Source: Glaciecola sp. XM2 | Lineage (GTDB): Bacteria > Pseudomonadota > Gammaproteobacteria > Enterobacterales > Alteromonadaceae | Reading direction: 5' to 3' | DNA length: 64,000 nucleotides | Assembly (NCBI RefSeq): GCF_018595715.1 | Contig: NZ_JAHEOJ010000014.1 | Span: 62,001-126,000 of the forward strand | Shown here: piece after piece, positions 37,201-46,761 of the stretch | Layout of the letters: each line of letters begins with the position of its first letter | Position numbering within the stretch: the stretch's first letter is position 1 | The notes under the pieces: generated by a model | Seen by the model: the letters and a program-made list of their open reading frames with translations, nothing else | The model's database searches: none | What the model was told of the DNA's origin: nothing | Translations under genes and position numbers: made by a program

Positions 37201-37869
37201 ATGGGTCCTATGGCTGAACTATATTTGGTGCGTCATGCGCAAGCCTCATTTGGTAGCGAAAACTACGATAAGTTAAGCGAGCTCGGTCATCGTCAAAGCC
37301 AGCTTCTCGGCGATTATTTTCGCGCCAGCAATATTCATTTCGATAAAGTTGTTACCGGCGATATGGTCCGCCATAAAGAAACCGCAGCAGGCATTGTGGG
37401 AGATTTAAGCGACGCTGTGATTGACAATGGATGGGATGAGTTTGATTTTAATGCTGTAGTGCGCGCTTATCTTACGATGCACCCTGAACATGCCCCTGTT
37501 AAAGATGCGCCTCGCAGTGATTGGTACAGGGTTCTCAAATCCGCCATGATTGCGTGGTCTCAACAAAAACTTAACCATTTGGACGAAGATTGGCTGAGCT
37601 TTGAGTCTCGCGTGCGCACTGCCGCAAAAGCGATTTTTGAGGGTGAGCACAAAAAAGTGTTGGTTGTGAGTTCTGGTGGTGCCATTGCTGTTTGTTTGAT
37701 GCAGATGCTTGGCTTAAACATACAAAAAGCCATCGACTTTAATCTTCAAATAAGAAATACCAGCGTCCACCATATCTATTTCAACCGTGCGAGTACCCAA
37801 TTGCACGCCTTTAATGGAGTTCCGCATTTAGATAATGCGCAGCACTCTAGCCTTATTACCTACAGTTAA
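37201..37869 (+). CDS. Histidine phosphatase family protein
   Basis: A 222-residue protein with the histidine phosphatase core: LYLVRHAQASFG (R11-H12, phosphohistidine H12), GHRQSQLLGDYF, and VVSSGGAIAVCLMQMLG. ATG 37201 (or 37210) is chosen because the RHA motif normally starts about ten residues in; an in-frame TTG at 37087 would add 38 unrelated residues. The second catalytic histidine of the family is not obvious: the VSSGG site has no histidine where phosphoglycerate mutases have one, so a variant active site is possible. Substrate is unknown. The acyl-CoA dehydrogenase gene begins 15 bases downstream. Confidence 0.83.
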   Translation: MGPMAELYLVRHAQASFGSENYDKLSELGHRQSQLLGDYFRASNIHFDKVVTGDMVRHKETAAGIVGDLSDAVIDNGWDEFDFNAVVRAYLTMHPEHAPVKDAPRSDWYRVLKSAMIAWSQQKLNHLDEDWLSFESRVRTAAKAIFEGEHKKVLVVSSGGAIAVCLMQMLGLNIQKAIDFNLQIRNTSVHHIYFNRASTQLHAFNGVPHLDNAQHSSLITYS

Positions 37870-37884
37870 AATGGGTCAAACATC

Positions 37885-39099
37885 ATGAATTTTGATTACA
37901 GTGAAAAAACACAAGATTTACTCGCTAAATTAACCGCGTTTATGGACGAACATGTCTACCCAATTGAAAGTGAATACCACGATTTGGTAATGAACAATCC
38001 TCATAAGTGGCGTACACCTGCGCTAATGGAAGAGTTAAAAGCAAAAGCACGAGCGGCAGGTTTGTGGAACTTGTTTTTACCTGCAGAGTATCTGCCACTT
38101 GGTGCAGGTCTCACCAATTTAGAATATGCACCGCTTTGCGAAGAAATGGGCAAGGTAATGTTCAGTGGCGAGATTTTCAATTGTAGCGCACCTGACACAG
38201 GCAATATGGAAGTATTGTCAAAATATGGAAGTGAAGCGCAAAAACAGCAGTGGCTTATGCCGCTACTTGCCGGTGAAATCCGCTCTGGCTTTGCAATGAC
38301 CGAGCCTGAAGTGGCCTCATCTGATGCAACGAACATTGAAACATCGATTAAAAGAGATGGCGATGAATATGTCATCAACGGTCGCAAATGGTATACAAGC
38401 GGTGCCATGAACGAGAATTGCAAAATTTTGATCGTAATGGGTAAGACCGACCCAAGCGCTGCTCGACATGAGCAACAATCACAAATTTTGGTGCCAATTG
38501 ATACTAAAGGCGTTACCGTGGTGCGTGCAGTATCTGCAATGGGCTACCTTGATGAACCTATCGGTCATGCAGAAGTGTTGTTTGAGGACGTGCGTGTGCC
38601 AGCTGAAAACCTAATTTTAGGTGAAGGCCGCGGTTTTGAGATTGCGCAAGGGCGCTTAGGGCCTGGACGCATACATCACTGCATGCGCCTAATTGGTTGT
38701 GCTCAAAGAGCTTTGGATATGGCATGTGAGCGCGTTCAGCAGAGAGTTGCGTTTGGTCAGCCTTTAGCGAAACAGCAGTCAGTTCGTGAGAGCATTGCAC
38801 AAATGTATTGCAAGATTGAGCAAGCCCGTTTGTTAACGTTAAAGGCCGCTGATCATATGGACAAATATGGGAATAAAGTAGCGAAAAACATCATCGCGTC
38901 TATCAAAATCGTGGCACCCAAAATGGCCTGCGAAGTGATCGATGAAGCCATTCAAATGCATGGCGCCGCTGGCACTTCGCAAGACACTATTTTATCGGCA
39001 ACCCTAGCATATGCTCGCACCATTCGCCTTGCTGATGGTCCTGATCAAGTGCATATGATGCAACTGGGCCGTAATCTAATTCAAGAACGTCAAGCATAA
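37885..39099 (+). CDS. Acyl-CoA dehydrogenase (ACAD10/11-like)
   Basis: A 404-residue FAD enzyme that introduces the alpha-beta double bond into an acyl-Co[17 protein letters not shown] binds FAD, and [13 protein letters not shown] follows. The C-terminal [11 protein letters not shown]...[15 protein letters not shown] segment is typical of the ACAD10/11-like subgroup, where the usual YEGT-type glutamate is replaced by an ADGPD context. It lies in a run with the histidine phosphatase and an NADPH:quinone oxidoreductase, spaced by 15 and 11 bases. It is cytoplasmic and expected to pass electrons to ETF. Substrate length cannot be read from sequence. Confidence 0.92.
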   Translation: MNFDYSEKTQDLLAKLTAFMDEHVYPIESEYHDLVMNNPHKWRTPALMEELKAKARAAGLWNLFLPAEYLPLGAGLTNLEYAPLCEEMGKVMFSGEIFNCSAPDTGNMEVLSKYGSEAQKQQWLMPLLAGEIRSGFAMTEPEVASSDATNIETSIKRDGDEYVINGRKWYTSGAMNENCKILIVMGKTDPSAARHEQQSQILVPIDTKGVTVVRAVSAMGYLDEPIGHAEVLFEDVRVPAENLILGEGRGFEIAQGRLGPGRIHHCMRLIGCAQRALDMACERVQQRVAFGQPLAKQQSVRESIAQMYCKIEQARLLTLKAADHMDKYGNKVAKNIIASIKIVAPKMACEVIDEAIQMHGAAGTSQDTILSATLAYARTIRLADGPDQVHMMQLGRNLIQERQA

Positions 39100-39110
39100 G
39101 AGGAATAAAA

Positions 39111-40085
39111 ATGAAGGCTATCGTTTGTCATAATTTTGCCCCTGTTAGTGAATTACGGTACGAGGAAATCGCTGACCCAATTGCCAAAGCTGGTGAAGTG
39201 GTCGTGGATGTCGCTGCAGTAGGCGTAAATTTCCCTGACAGTTTGCTTGTTCAAGGCATGTATCAGTTAAAACCCGAACTGCCGTTTATTCCCGGTAGCG
39301 AAGTAGCCGGTGTGATAAGTTCTGTAGGTGCTGGCGTAGAGCATCTGAAAGTCGGGATGAAGGTATTGGGTATTTGCCAACTTGGTGGTTACGCTGAGAA
39401 GGTTGCGATTAGTGCCAATCAAGTAATGCCTGTTCCCGATGTTATCCCATTAGACGAAGCATCAGCCTTAGTCACCGCGCATGCAACAGCGCATCATGCT
39501 TTAAAGCAGCGCGCGCAAATTAGCGAAGGCGAGACATTGTTAGTGACCGGTGCTGCCGGTGGGACCGGTTTGGCCGCGGTGCAAATTGGTAAGGAAATGG
39601 GGGCTAAGGTTATTGCTGCGTGTTCTAGCGATGAAAAATGCGAAATCGCTAAGCAAAATGGTGCTGAATTGACCATAAACTACAGCACTGAAAACCTCAA
39701 AGATGCCGTTAAGCGCCTGACTAATAACAAGGGAGTAGATGTCGTTTATGAGTGTGTTGGTGGTGAGATATTCGACGCATGCACACGCGCAATGGCTTGG
39801 AATGGACGTCTTTTGGTAATAGGCTTTGCTGGTGGGCAAATTCCTAAATTCCCTGTGAATTTAGCCTTGGTAAAAGGTTACTCTGTGGTAGGTGTTTTTT
39901 GGGGCTCATTTATTGCTCATCAACCTAAAGACTTTATCGCGAATATGCAGGAGTTGATGACATGGTATGCACAAGGCAAAGTAAAGGTGCATATTGACGA
40001 GAGCTTTGCGCTAAGTGACGCGGTTTCGGCCCTTAACAAAGTTACCAGTCGCCAAGTAAAAGGCAAAGTTGTATTAGTGCCATAG
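39111..40085 (+). CDS. NADPH:quinone oxidoreductase-like zinc-independent MDR enzyme
   Basis: The 324-residue medium-chain reductase has the N-terminal GroES-like fold (PGSEVAGVISSVGAG) and a Rossmann domain with TGAAGGTGLAAVQIGKEMGAKVIA near residue 145. The catalytic zinc cysteines of alcohol dehydrogenases are absent, which fits quinone/enone reductases (QOR or YhdH-like). It likely reduces an activated double bond or quinone with NADPH in the cytoplasm. It closes the cluster of the acyl-CoA dehydrogenase upstream, from which it is separated by 11 bases with AGAGGAA as ribosome-binding site. Confidence 0.92.
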   Translation: MKAIVCHNFAPVSELRYEEIADPIAKAGEVVVDVAAVGVNFPDSLLVQGMYQLKPELPFIPGSEVAGVISSVGAGVEHLKVGMKVLGICQLGGYAEKVAISANQVMPVPDVIPLDEASALVTAHATAHHALKQRAQISEGETLLVTGAAGGTGLAAVQIGKEMGAKVIAACSSDEKCEIAKQNGAELTINYSTENLKDAVKRLTNNKGVDVVYECVGGEIFDACTRAMAWNGRLLVIGFAGGQIPKFPVNLALVKGYSVVGVFWGSFIAHQPKDFIANMQELMTWYAQGKVKVHIDESFALSDAVSALNKVTSRQVKGKVVLVP

Positions 40086-40098
40086 CTAACAGTTTACA

Positions 40099-40127
40099 TA
40101 AAAAAATGGCCCCGGGGAGGGGCCATT
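40099..40127 (-). terminator. Terminator for the first DUF3718 gene
   Basis: A 9-bp stem (AATGGCCCC at 40105-40113 and GGGGCCATT at 40119-40127) with a five-base loop. On the minus strand it is followed by a T-run (40106-40099), so it best serves the minus-strand DUF3718 gene ending at 40189. The plus-strand side has no T-run but could still slow transcripts from the oxidoreductase gene. Confidence 0.75.
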
Positions 40128-40188
40128 CAAATGGCAAAGTTGCCTTTGCCTACCATGTTGAAAAGGTTATCAACATTTGATAAAGCGT

Positions 40189-40593
40189 TTAAATTCGGTC
40201 AAGTAATTCTACCGCTACTGGGTTGTCGCCAACGCCTTGCTCGTCAATCCATGCTTGTAGGGTCTTGCCGTCCTGTTCCGGCTCCGCTAAAAGCTTTTTT
40301 GGCATCTTTTTCACCAACAGCGTTCCAGCTTCTACCGAATTATTCATGATAGCGAGTTTGATCAAACTGGTTCCATTACAAGTGATACCACTATAGTAGT
40401 CATGTAGTTGTAAATTAAAGTTTGAACGAACACTCTTCATTTTTTTGCGCAATTCGCCTTTATCATCTGTTTTAACGATGTCACAGATGTTGGCTAATGC
40501 AGTTTCAATTTCATTACTGCTCGCGGTTGCAGACATCATTAGTGGTGCGGCAACAAACAACGGCATAAGTATCTTTTTCAACATGATTTTCAC
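40189..40593 (-). CDS. Exported DUF3718 family protein (copy 1)
   Basis: A 134-residue protein with a signal peptide (MKIMLKKILMPLFVAAPLMMSATASSNE) and a mature domain in the DUF3718 pattern: ALANICDIVKTDDKGELRKKMKSVR, YYSGITCNGTSLIK and EAGTLLVKKMP. Two cysteines (ANIC and ITCNG) probably form a disulfide in the periplasm. Function is unknown. A second copy, clearly homologous, is encoded at 47653-48048 in the same orientation. Confidence 0.87.
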   Translation of the reverse strand: MKIMLKKILMPLFVAAPLMMSATASSNEIETALANICDIVKTDDKGELRKKMKSVRSNFNLQLHDYYSGITCNGTSLIKLAIMNNSVEAGTLLVKKMPKKLLAEPEQDGKTLQAWIDEQGVGDNPVAVELLDRI

Positions 40594-40830
40594 TCCGTCT
40601 TTAAAGTTCGTAAGTAGTCTAGCTAAATGATGACATTGTTACAGTTACCGCTACGATACTTGGGTATACCCTGATATAACTCTAAGCAGTTATTAAAGCG
40701 ATGACCCGCGAGAGAAAATCAGTTGGGCTAGGTTCAGGAAGGGAGCATGAAAGGATGCATGGCCAATAGGGCGGCGCTAGACTCTTTTTACCCGCGCCGC
40801 CATGGGGTTATTCGATTTTAATGCCATTGC

Positions 40831-41595
40831 TTACCAAGCCGTTACACCGCCGTCTACTGCTATACTTTGGCCATTCATATAAGTATTGCGAGGTGAAAGC
40901 ATTAATACCATCACGGTGACTATTTCATCAATTTCACTGATACGCTTTATGGGGCTGCCCATGCCTAACTTTTTCTTATCTTCGGGCGTGCTAAGTCCGT
41001 CAATTTTCATAATATCGGTTGGGCTAAAAAACGGGCATATGGCATTCACTCTGACGTTATAACGCCCATATTCCACGGCTGCTGTTCGGGTTAACCCAAT
41101 AACTGCGTGCTTTGCTGCGCTATATGCACCGCCTTTTGGCGCGCCGCCAAGCCCGGCTAATGAACTTACATTTAAGATGTGACCACTTCCTTGTTTTAAC
41201 ATGGCTAGTGCTTGATGTTTGATGCCAAATCCCACGCCCTTCACATTTACCGCAAATTGCTGATCATACATTTGTTCGGTGAGTTCATGTATCGCCGCTT
41301 GTGGGTGAGCGATCCCCGCATTGTTCACGGCAAAATCCAATTTACCAAACTGTTTAATCGCCATATCAACAGACTCTTGTGCGCTTGACTCGAGGCTAAC
41401 ATCGTTTGTTAAGGTGTGAACAAGTTCTGCTTGCTTCACTAAGGTTCGAGTTTGCTCGAGTGACGCGGAATCAATATCGGTTAAGACAAGCTTTGCGCCC
41501 CGTTCGTTTAACGCAATAGCCAATGCACGGCCAAAGCCTGAGCCCGCGCCGGTAATTAAACCTACAGAATCTGAAAAATCTAACAATTTATCCAT
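40831..41595 (-). CDS. Short-chain dehydrogenase/reductase (SDR)
   Basis: A 254-residue NAD(P)-dependent oxidoreductase: TGAGSGFGRALA cofactor motif near residue 17, NNAGIAHP, catalytic S in NVSSLAG and Y-x-x-x-K in YSAAKHAV, and a C-terminal RISEIDEIVTVMVLMLS...NGQSIAVDGG typical of 3-oxoacyl-ACP reductase-like SDRs. It starts immediately after the TAA of the dehalogenase-like gene (41596), so the two are co-transcribed on the minus strand. It could oxidise or reduce an alcohol or ketone made by the neighbouring enzyme. LTDID at the second strand suggests NAD preference (inference). Confidence 0.92.
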   Translation of the reverse strand: MDKLLDFSDSVGLITGAGSGFGRALAIALNERGAKLVLTDIDSASLEQTRTLVKQAELVHTLTNDVSLESSAQESVDMAIKQFGKLDFAVNNAGIAHPQAAIHELTEQMYDQQFAVNVKGVGFGIKHQALAMLKQGSGHILNVSSLAGLGGAPKGGAYSAAKHAVIGLTRTAAVEYGRYNVRVNAICPFFSPTDIMKIDGLSTPEDKKKLGMGSPIKRISEIDEIVTVMVLMLSPRNTYMNGQSIAVDGGVTAW

Positions 41596-42507
41596 TTAAT
41601 TTACCCTATTAAAAAATGCTATTGCTTCACCAATAAGGGTTTCGCCAGCATCTTCTTGTAAAAAATGTCCACCGTTTTTAATGGTGGTATGCGCTTGACC
41701 TTGGCAACCAGGAATGATCTTTTGGAAGATTTTGTCGCCCCCAGCAGTGACAGGATCTGAATCACTAAATGCTGTCATAAAGGGTTTTGTGAATTGACTC
41801 AATGCACGCCACGCTAGCCGATTGTTTTGTGACTCAGGATCATCTGGTGTCGTGGGGACTAATAATGGAAACTTTCGCACCCCCGCCTTGTGGGTTTCAG
41901 TAGGAAAGGGCGCATCGTAGGCGGCAAGTACTTCATCAATGACTTCGTTGACCGTAGCGTTTTGAATCACTTGTGAGACTGGAAATAGTTCAACGCTTTG
42001 AGAAAATGCTTGCCACTTTAAGAATGCCTCTGGTGGAGTATGGTCTCCAGTTGGAAGCATTGTGTTGGCAGCAACCACTGCTGAGAAACGTTCTGGGTAT
42101 TTAGCGACGAGTCGCAGACCTAACAAACCTCCCCAGTCTTGACAGATTAACCGGACATCGTTCAGCGCTAGCTTGTTGAAAAAAGTATCCAACCAACTTA
42201 GGTGTGATGCATATGTGTAAGCATCTTGGGTATCAAATTTATCTGATTTACCAAAGCCAATTAAGTCGGGTGCGATTACTCGATACCCAGCCGCCTCAGC
42301 ATCATTGATCATGTTTCGATATAAGTAACTCCAACTTGGTTCGCCATGCAGCATCAATATGACAGGGGCGCTGCGGTCACCATAATCTACATAATGCATC
42401 ATGAGAGGCGTATCATTGCTTGTTACATCGATATAATTCTCTTGAAAACTGTAGCCGGGCAAGTTGTCAAAACATGTTTTTGGCGTTTTTATTATCTTCA
42501 TGTTCAC
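41596..42507 (-). CDS. Haloalkane dehalogenase-like alpha/beta hydrolase (DhlA type)
   Basis: The 303-residue protein closely follows the DhlA haloalkane dehalogenase layout: CFDNLPGYSF near the N-terminus, LHGEPSWSYLYRNM, APDLIGFGKSDK, ICQDWGGLLGLRL with nucleophile D124 and halide-binding W125, FLKW with W165 in the cap (second halide tryptophan), acid D251 in FSDSDPVT and H281 in NGGHFLQED. In DhlA the nucleophile is also D124 and the adjacent tryptophan 125. If active it would convert haloalkanes to alcohol, halide and proton. Epoxide hydrolase or another ester substrate cannot be excluded. It shares a transcript with the SDR directly downstream. Confidence 0.83.
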   Translation of the reverse strand: MNMKIIKTPKTCFDNLPGYSFQENYIDVTSNDTPLMMHYVDYGDRSAPVILMLHGEPSWSYLYRNMINDAEAAGYRVIAPDLIGFGKSDKFDTQDAYTYASHLSWLDTFFNKLALNDVRLICQDWGGLLGLRLVAKYPERFSAVVAANTMLPTGDHTPPEAFLKWQAFSQSVELFPVSQVIQNATVNEVIDEVLAAYDAPFPTETHKAGVRKFPLLVPTTPDDPESQNNRLAWRALSQFTKPFMTAFSDSDPVTAGGDKIFQKIIPGCQGQAHTTIKNGGHFLQEDAGETLIGEAIAFFNRVN

Positions 42508-42727
42508 TTTCTGTTTACATTTTATTTACAGTATATCGTTGGGGACAGCAAAGTTACAATCAATAAGAATAAGTGCGGACTATTCATTATGTATATCGAA
42601 TCTACCTCATCGCTTATTCGCCAACCTTATTCATTATTATTAAATCAATAAATTGGGCTGATATTAGGGTTTCCGTTAATCTGTCATCCTTGAAACGAGA
42701 TCCTAGTTGAATTAAGGGCAAGCGACG

Positions 42728-44839
42728 ATGAAGATTAATAGTGAATGCGTATCCATTACACAATCAGAGAATTTAGCGGTTGTAACGCTAAAGAACCCAC
42801 CGGTTAATGCACTTTCAAAGGCTGTTAGAGTTGGTTTATTAGAAGCGCTTGATGCAGCTTTAGCCAACAATGATGTAGATGCTATTGTCATCACCAGTGC
42901 GCTACCGCTATTTAGTGCAGGCGCTGATATCAGTGAATTTGCAGGGGGCAACCTTTCTCCTATGCTTCCTGAAGTGTTAAACCGCATTGAGAGTTCGCCT
43001 AAGCCTGTTATTGCTGCTGTTAGCGGTAACGCGTTTGGTGGCGGCCTTGAGTTGGCCTTGTCTTGCCATTACAGAGCGAGCTTCAAGGGTAATAAAGTGG
43101 GCTTACCGGAAGTACATCTAGGTATTTTGCCCGGCGCAGGTGGCACGCAGCGATTACCCAGGCTGGTAGACGCAAAGACTGCGCTAGATATGATCGTATC
43201 GGGAGCCCCAACGCCTGTTGTTAAGCTCGGCGGTGTGTTCGATGTGATTGTTGATTCGGTCGATGAACTCCTCGCTGGCGCTACCACTCTTGCAGCTGAT
43301 GCGGTGCAAAAAGGACCAAGACCGGTAAGTGATATTGAATTGTCAAGCACTCCTGAGACTGCGGCGTTGCTCGATGGCTATGCTCAGCAAGTTGCGGCAA
43401 AAACCAGAGGCTTCTTTGCGCCCCTTAAATGTGTTGAAGCCGTCAAAGCGGCTTACGACTTGCGCTTTAGTGAAGGCCTAAATAAAGAAGCAGAACTGTT
43501 CATGCAGTGCATGCAAACTGAACAAGCGCGTGCACAGCAACATTTCTTTTTCGCAGAGCGCGCTGCAGGTCAGGTCCCTGGCTTGTCAAAAGAAGCAGGT
43601 GTCAGAGATATTAAGAACGTCGCGATTATTGGCGCAGGCACAATGGGTGGCGGCATTGCAATGAACTTTGCGAATGCGGGCATCCCTGTCAAAATGTTGG
43701 AGCTAAAAGCCGAAGCCCTTGATAAAGGGCTAAGCGTAATTAGACGTAATTACGAAAACTCTGCAAAAAAAGGCAAGTTAACCCAAGAGCAAGTAGAACA
43801 GCGCATGTCGCTTTTAACGGGTACAACTCAATACGATGATTTGTCTGATGCTGATCTGGTCATCGAAGCAGTGTTTGAGAAGATGTCGGTTAAAAAAGAA
43901 GTGTTCACGCAACTTGATGCGGTGTGCAAACCAGGCGCGATTTTAGCGTCCAATACATCAACTTTAGATATTAATGAAATTGCCGCATGCACATCTCGAC
44001 CTGAAGATGTCATTGGTTTGCATTTCTTTTCGCCAGCAAACGTAATGAAGCTGCTTGAGATTGTGCGTGCTGATAAAACCTCAGATGAAGTCATCAAAAC
44101 CTCAATGAAACTTGCCAAAACGATTCGTAAAGTTGGCGTTTTAGTGGGCGTATGCTTCGGGTTTGTTGGCAACAGAATGATTGAAGTATATGGCCGTGAA
44201 GCCAACCGTCTTATGCTAGAGGGTGCAACGCCTGAGCAAGTCGACAAGGTCATCATGCAATTAGGTATGCCAATGGGGCCGTTCACTATGGGCGACATGG
44301 CAGGGCTCGACATTGGTTATTTTGTGCGTCAATCGCGTAAAGCCTTCATTGAGCATGACCCTAGTTATTGTGTTGTAGCAGATGAGCTAGTTGAAGCGGG
44401 TCGCGCGGGACTCAAGGTCGGTAAAGGCGTGTATTTGTACGAGCCTGGCAACCGTAAGCCTATTCCAGATCCAGAGGTCATGGAAATTGCTGCGCGTAAA
44501 GCGAAAGAGCTAGGAATTGAGCAGCGTGAAATAAGTGACCAAGAAATCTTAGAGCGTTGCATTTATCCATTAATAAACGAAGGCGCAAACATCCTAAAAG
44601 AAGGGATAGCAATGCGCGCCAGCGATATTGATGTGATTTATGTATATGGCTATGGCTTCCCAGTGTTCAGAGGGGGCCCTATGCAGTATGCCGACGAGAT
44701 TGGTTTGGACAATGTATTGGCCCGCATGAAGTATTATCAAGAGAATTTAGGTGAATACGGCAAGCATTGGTTTGAGCCGTCTGAGCTGCTTCAAGAATTA
44801 GTTGAGAGTAAACAAACGTTTGCTTCGTTAAACAAATAA
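42728..44839 (+). CDS. Bifunctional enoyl-CoA hydratase / 3-hydroxyacyl-CoA dehydrogenase
   Basis: The 703-residue multifunctional beta-oxidation enzyme has an N-terminal crotonase domain (about 1-190): SAGADISEF and NAFGGGLELAL form the oxyanion hole, and E in GLPEVHLGILPGAGGTQR is a catalytic glutamate. Residues 295-480 form the NAD-binding domain, with IIGAGTMGGGIAMNFA; the catalytic histidine is in GLHFFSPANVMKLLE. The C-terminal 3HCDH helical domain (480-700) ends it. It resembles FadJ, FadB and peroxisomal-type enzymes, so I leave the symbol open. It hydrates enoyl-CoA and oxidises the hydroxyacyl-CoA. It is divergent from the dehalogenase/SDR pair and 16 bases upstream of the second acyl-CoA dehydrogenase. 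Confidence 0.93.
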   Translation: MKINSECVSITQSENLAVVTLKNPPVNALSKAVRVGLLEALDAALANNDVDAIVITSALPLFSAGADISEFAGGNLSPMLPEVLNRIESSPKPVIAAVSGNAFGGGLELALSCHYRASFKGNKVGLPEVHLGILPGAGGTQRLPRLVDAKTALDMIVSGAPTPVVKLGGVFDVIVDSVDELLAGATTLAADAVQKGPRPVSDIELSSTPETAALLDGYAQQVAAKTRGFFAPLKCVEAVKAAYDLRFSEGLNKEAELFMQCMQTEQARAQQHFFFAERAAGQVPGLSKEAGVRDIKNVAIIGAGTMGGGIAMNFANAGIPVKMLELKAEALDKGLSVIRRNYENSAKKGKLTQEQVEQRMSLLTGTTQYDDLSDADLVIEAVFEKMSVKKEVFTQLDAVCKPGAILASNTSTLDINEIAACTSRPEDVIGLHFFSPANVMKLLEIVRADKTSDEVIKTSMKLAKTIRKVGVLVGVCFGFVGNRMIEVYGREANRLMLEGATPEQVDKVIMQLGMPMGPFTMGDMAGLDIGYFVRQSRKAFIEHDPSYCVVADELVEAGRAGLKVGKGVYLYEPGNRKPIPDPEVMEIAARKAKELGIEQREISDQEILERCIYPLINEGANILKEGIAMRASDIDVIYVYGYGFPVFRGGPMQYADEIGLDNVLARMKYYQENLGEYGKHWFEPSELLQELVESKQTFASLNK

Positions 44840-44855
44840 ATAAAGAGATATCATA

Positions 44856-46658
44856 ATGCAAAATTATAAAGCTACAGAACGCGACACCCTTTTTGTGATG
44901 CAGGAATTGTTCGATATGGAAGCTCATTATCAACAGCTTGGGTTTGAAGACGCGACCGAAGATTTAATGAAAGCCATATACAGCGAAGCTGCAAAATTTG
45001 CAGAAAACGTGCTCGCGCCAATCAATGCGATTGGTGATGAAGAAGGCTGTAAGTTTGACGATGGTGTGGTGACAACACCAACTGGCTTTAAAGAAGCATA
45101 TCATCAATATGTAGAGGGCGGTTGGCCTTCAATGGCTCAGCCTGTTGAGTTTGGTGGCCAAGGCCTTCCGTACTCGTTAGCAACTTCGATGGCAGAATGG
45201 TTCTCAGGTGCGAATCACTCGTGGGCAATGTATCCGGGTTTGAGCCAAGGCTGCATGGAAACATTAAAAGCGCACGGCACTAAAGAGCAACAAGACATTT
45301 ATCTGTCAAAACTCATTGAAGGTTCGTGGACCGGTACAATGTGCTTAACAGAGCCTCATTGTGGTTCTGACTTGGGCATGCTCAAGTGTAAGGCAGAGCC
45401 AAACGATGATGGTAGCTACAGCTTAACCGGCACAAAGATTTTCATCTCTGCGGGTGAACATGATATGTCAGATAACATTGTACATATCGTCATAGCGCGT
45501 TTGCCAGATGCGCCAGCCGGCACAAAAGGTATCTCTTTGTTTGTTGTGCCGAAGTTTAATGTAGACGCGCAGGGCAATATCGTTGATAGAAATAACGTCA
45601 AATGCGGTTCAATCGAGCACAAAATGGGAATCAAAGGTAGCGCAACGTGCGTGATGAACTTTGATGGTGCGAAAGGTTTCATGGTGGGTCAACCAAACCG
45701 CGGGTTAGCATGCATGTTCACGTTTATGAACATTGCGCGTATTGGCACCGGTATGGAAGGCTTGTCGGCGACAGAAGCTGCTTATCAAGGTGCACTTGCA
45801 TATGCGAAAGACCGTTTACAGTTTCGTTCACTAACCGGAAAGAAAAACCCTGAAGGACCAGCAGATCCTATTATCGTTCATCCAGATGTGCGCCGCATGT
45901 TGCTGACTCAAAAGTCGCTTGCTGAAGGCAAAAGAGCCCTTGCCGTTTACTGTATGAAGATGGTTGATACAACCCTATATTCGTCAGACGATGCCGCAAA
46001 GCAGTTGGCGGAATCAAAACTTGCGCTATTGACGCCTATCGTTAAAGCGTTTTTAACCGAAACTGCTCAAGAAGCGACTAGCTACGGTATGCAGGTATAC
46101 GGTGGTCATGGTTACATTAAAGAGTGGGGCATGGAGCAACTAGCACGCGACACGCGTATATGTACCATGTACGAGGGAACAACCGGTATTCAAGCTATCG
46201 ACTTGCTAGCTCGAAAAGTGATGGGTTCTAACGGAGAGCTATTACGAGTATTTGTGACCGAAATTAAAGAGTATTGTGCGAATATCCGCGGTAAATCTCA
46301 GTTTAACGCATGGGCCAACGCAATCGACTCGCATGTCGATGAGTGGGTGCAAATCACAAACGACATCGGTGTTGCTGCGCAAAGCAATCCTGAAGAGCTT
46401 GGCGCTGCAGCGGTAGACTACCTGATGTACTCGGGTTATGTGAGCGTGGGGTATTTCTGGTTGCAAATGGCTGTTAATGCTCAGCAAAAACTAGACGCTG
46501 GCACGACGGAAGTTGATTTTTATCAAGCAAAACTGATGACTGCTAAGTTTTATTTTGACCGCATGCTTTCTCGCACACGCTCATTAGTTTCGGCCATTCA
46601 CTCAGGCTCTGATAACCTAATGCAGATGGATGAGGCGTTGTTTTCGGCAGGGAAATAA
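44856..46658 (+). CDS. Long acyl-CoA dehydrogenase with C-terminal extension (DmdC-like family)
   Basis: A 600-residue FAD-dependent acyl-CoA dehydrogenase. The FAD-binding segments are MCLTEPHCGSDLGML and YSLTGTKIFIS, and the catalytic glutamate is in MYEGTTGIQAIDLLARKVM (near residue 437). An extra C-terminal helical domain of about 130 residues distinguishes it from the 380-residue classical type and fits the family that includes DmdC (methylmercaptopropionyl-CoA dehydrogenase) and long-chain acyl-CoA dehydrogenases. It is directly downstream of the bifunctional enzyme and shares its transcript. A perfect terminator follows. The substrate is undetermined. Confidence 0.91.
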   Translation: MQNYKATERDTLFVMQELFDMEAHYQQLGFEDATEDLMKAIYSEAAKFAENVLAPINAIGDEEGCKFDDGVVTTPTGFKEAYHQYVEGGWPSMAQPVEFGGQGLPYSLATSMAEWFSGANHSWAMYPGLSQGCMETLKAHGTKEQQDIYLSKLIEGSWTGTMCLTEPHCGSDLGMLKCKAEPNDDGSYSLTGTKIFISAGEHDMSDNIVHIVIARLPDAPAGTKGISLFVVPKFNVDAQGNIVDRNNVKCGSIEHKMGIKGSATCVMNFDGAKGFMVGQPNRGLACMFTFMNIARIGTGMEGLSATEAAYQGALAYAKDRLQFRSLTGKKNPEGPADPIIVHPDVRRMLLTQKSLAEGKRALAVYCMKMVDTTLYSSDDAAKQLAESKLALLTPIVKAFLTETAQEATSYGMQVYGGHGYIKEWGMEQLARDTRICTMYEGTTGIQAIDLLARKVMGSNGELLRVFVTEIKEYCANIRGKSQFNAWANAIDSHVDEWVQITNDIGVAAQSNPEELGAAAVDYLMYSGYVSVGYFWLQMAVNAQQKLDAGTTEVDFYQAKLMTAKFYFDRMLSRTRSLVSAIHSGSDNLMQMDEALFSAGK

Positions 46659-46697
46659 CGCGACACGCACTATCTCTCATAAACTTTGATAAAGTAG

Positions 46698-46732
46698 CCG
46701 GTGTATTGTACTAAACAATACACCGGTTTTTT
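46698..46732 (+). terminator. Intrinsic terminator after the acyl-CoA dehydrogenase gene
   Basis: A perfect 12-bp stem (46698-46709 with 46715-46726), loop of five, followed by six T residues (46727-46732). Confidence 0.95.
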
Positions 46733-46761
46733 ATGCACGGTACAACATTAAAAGGCAAGGT

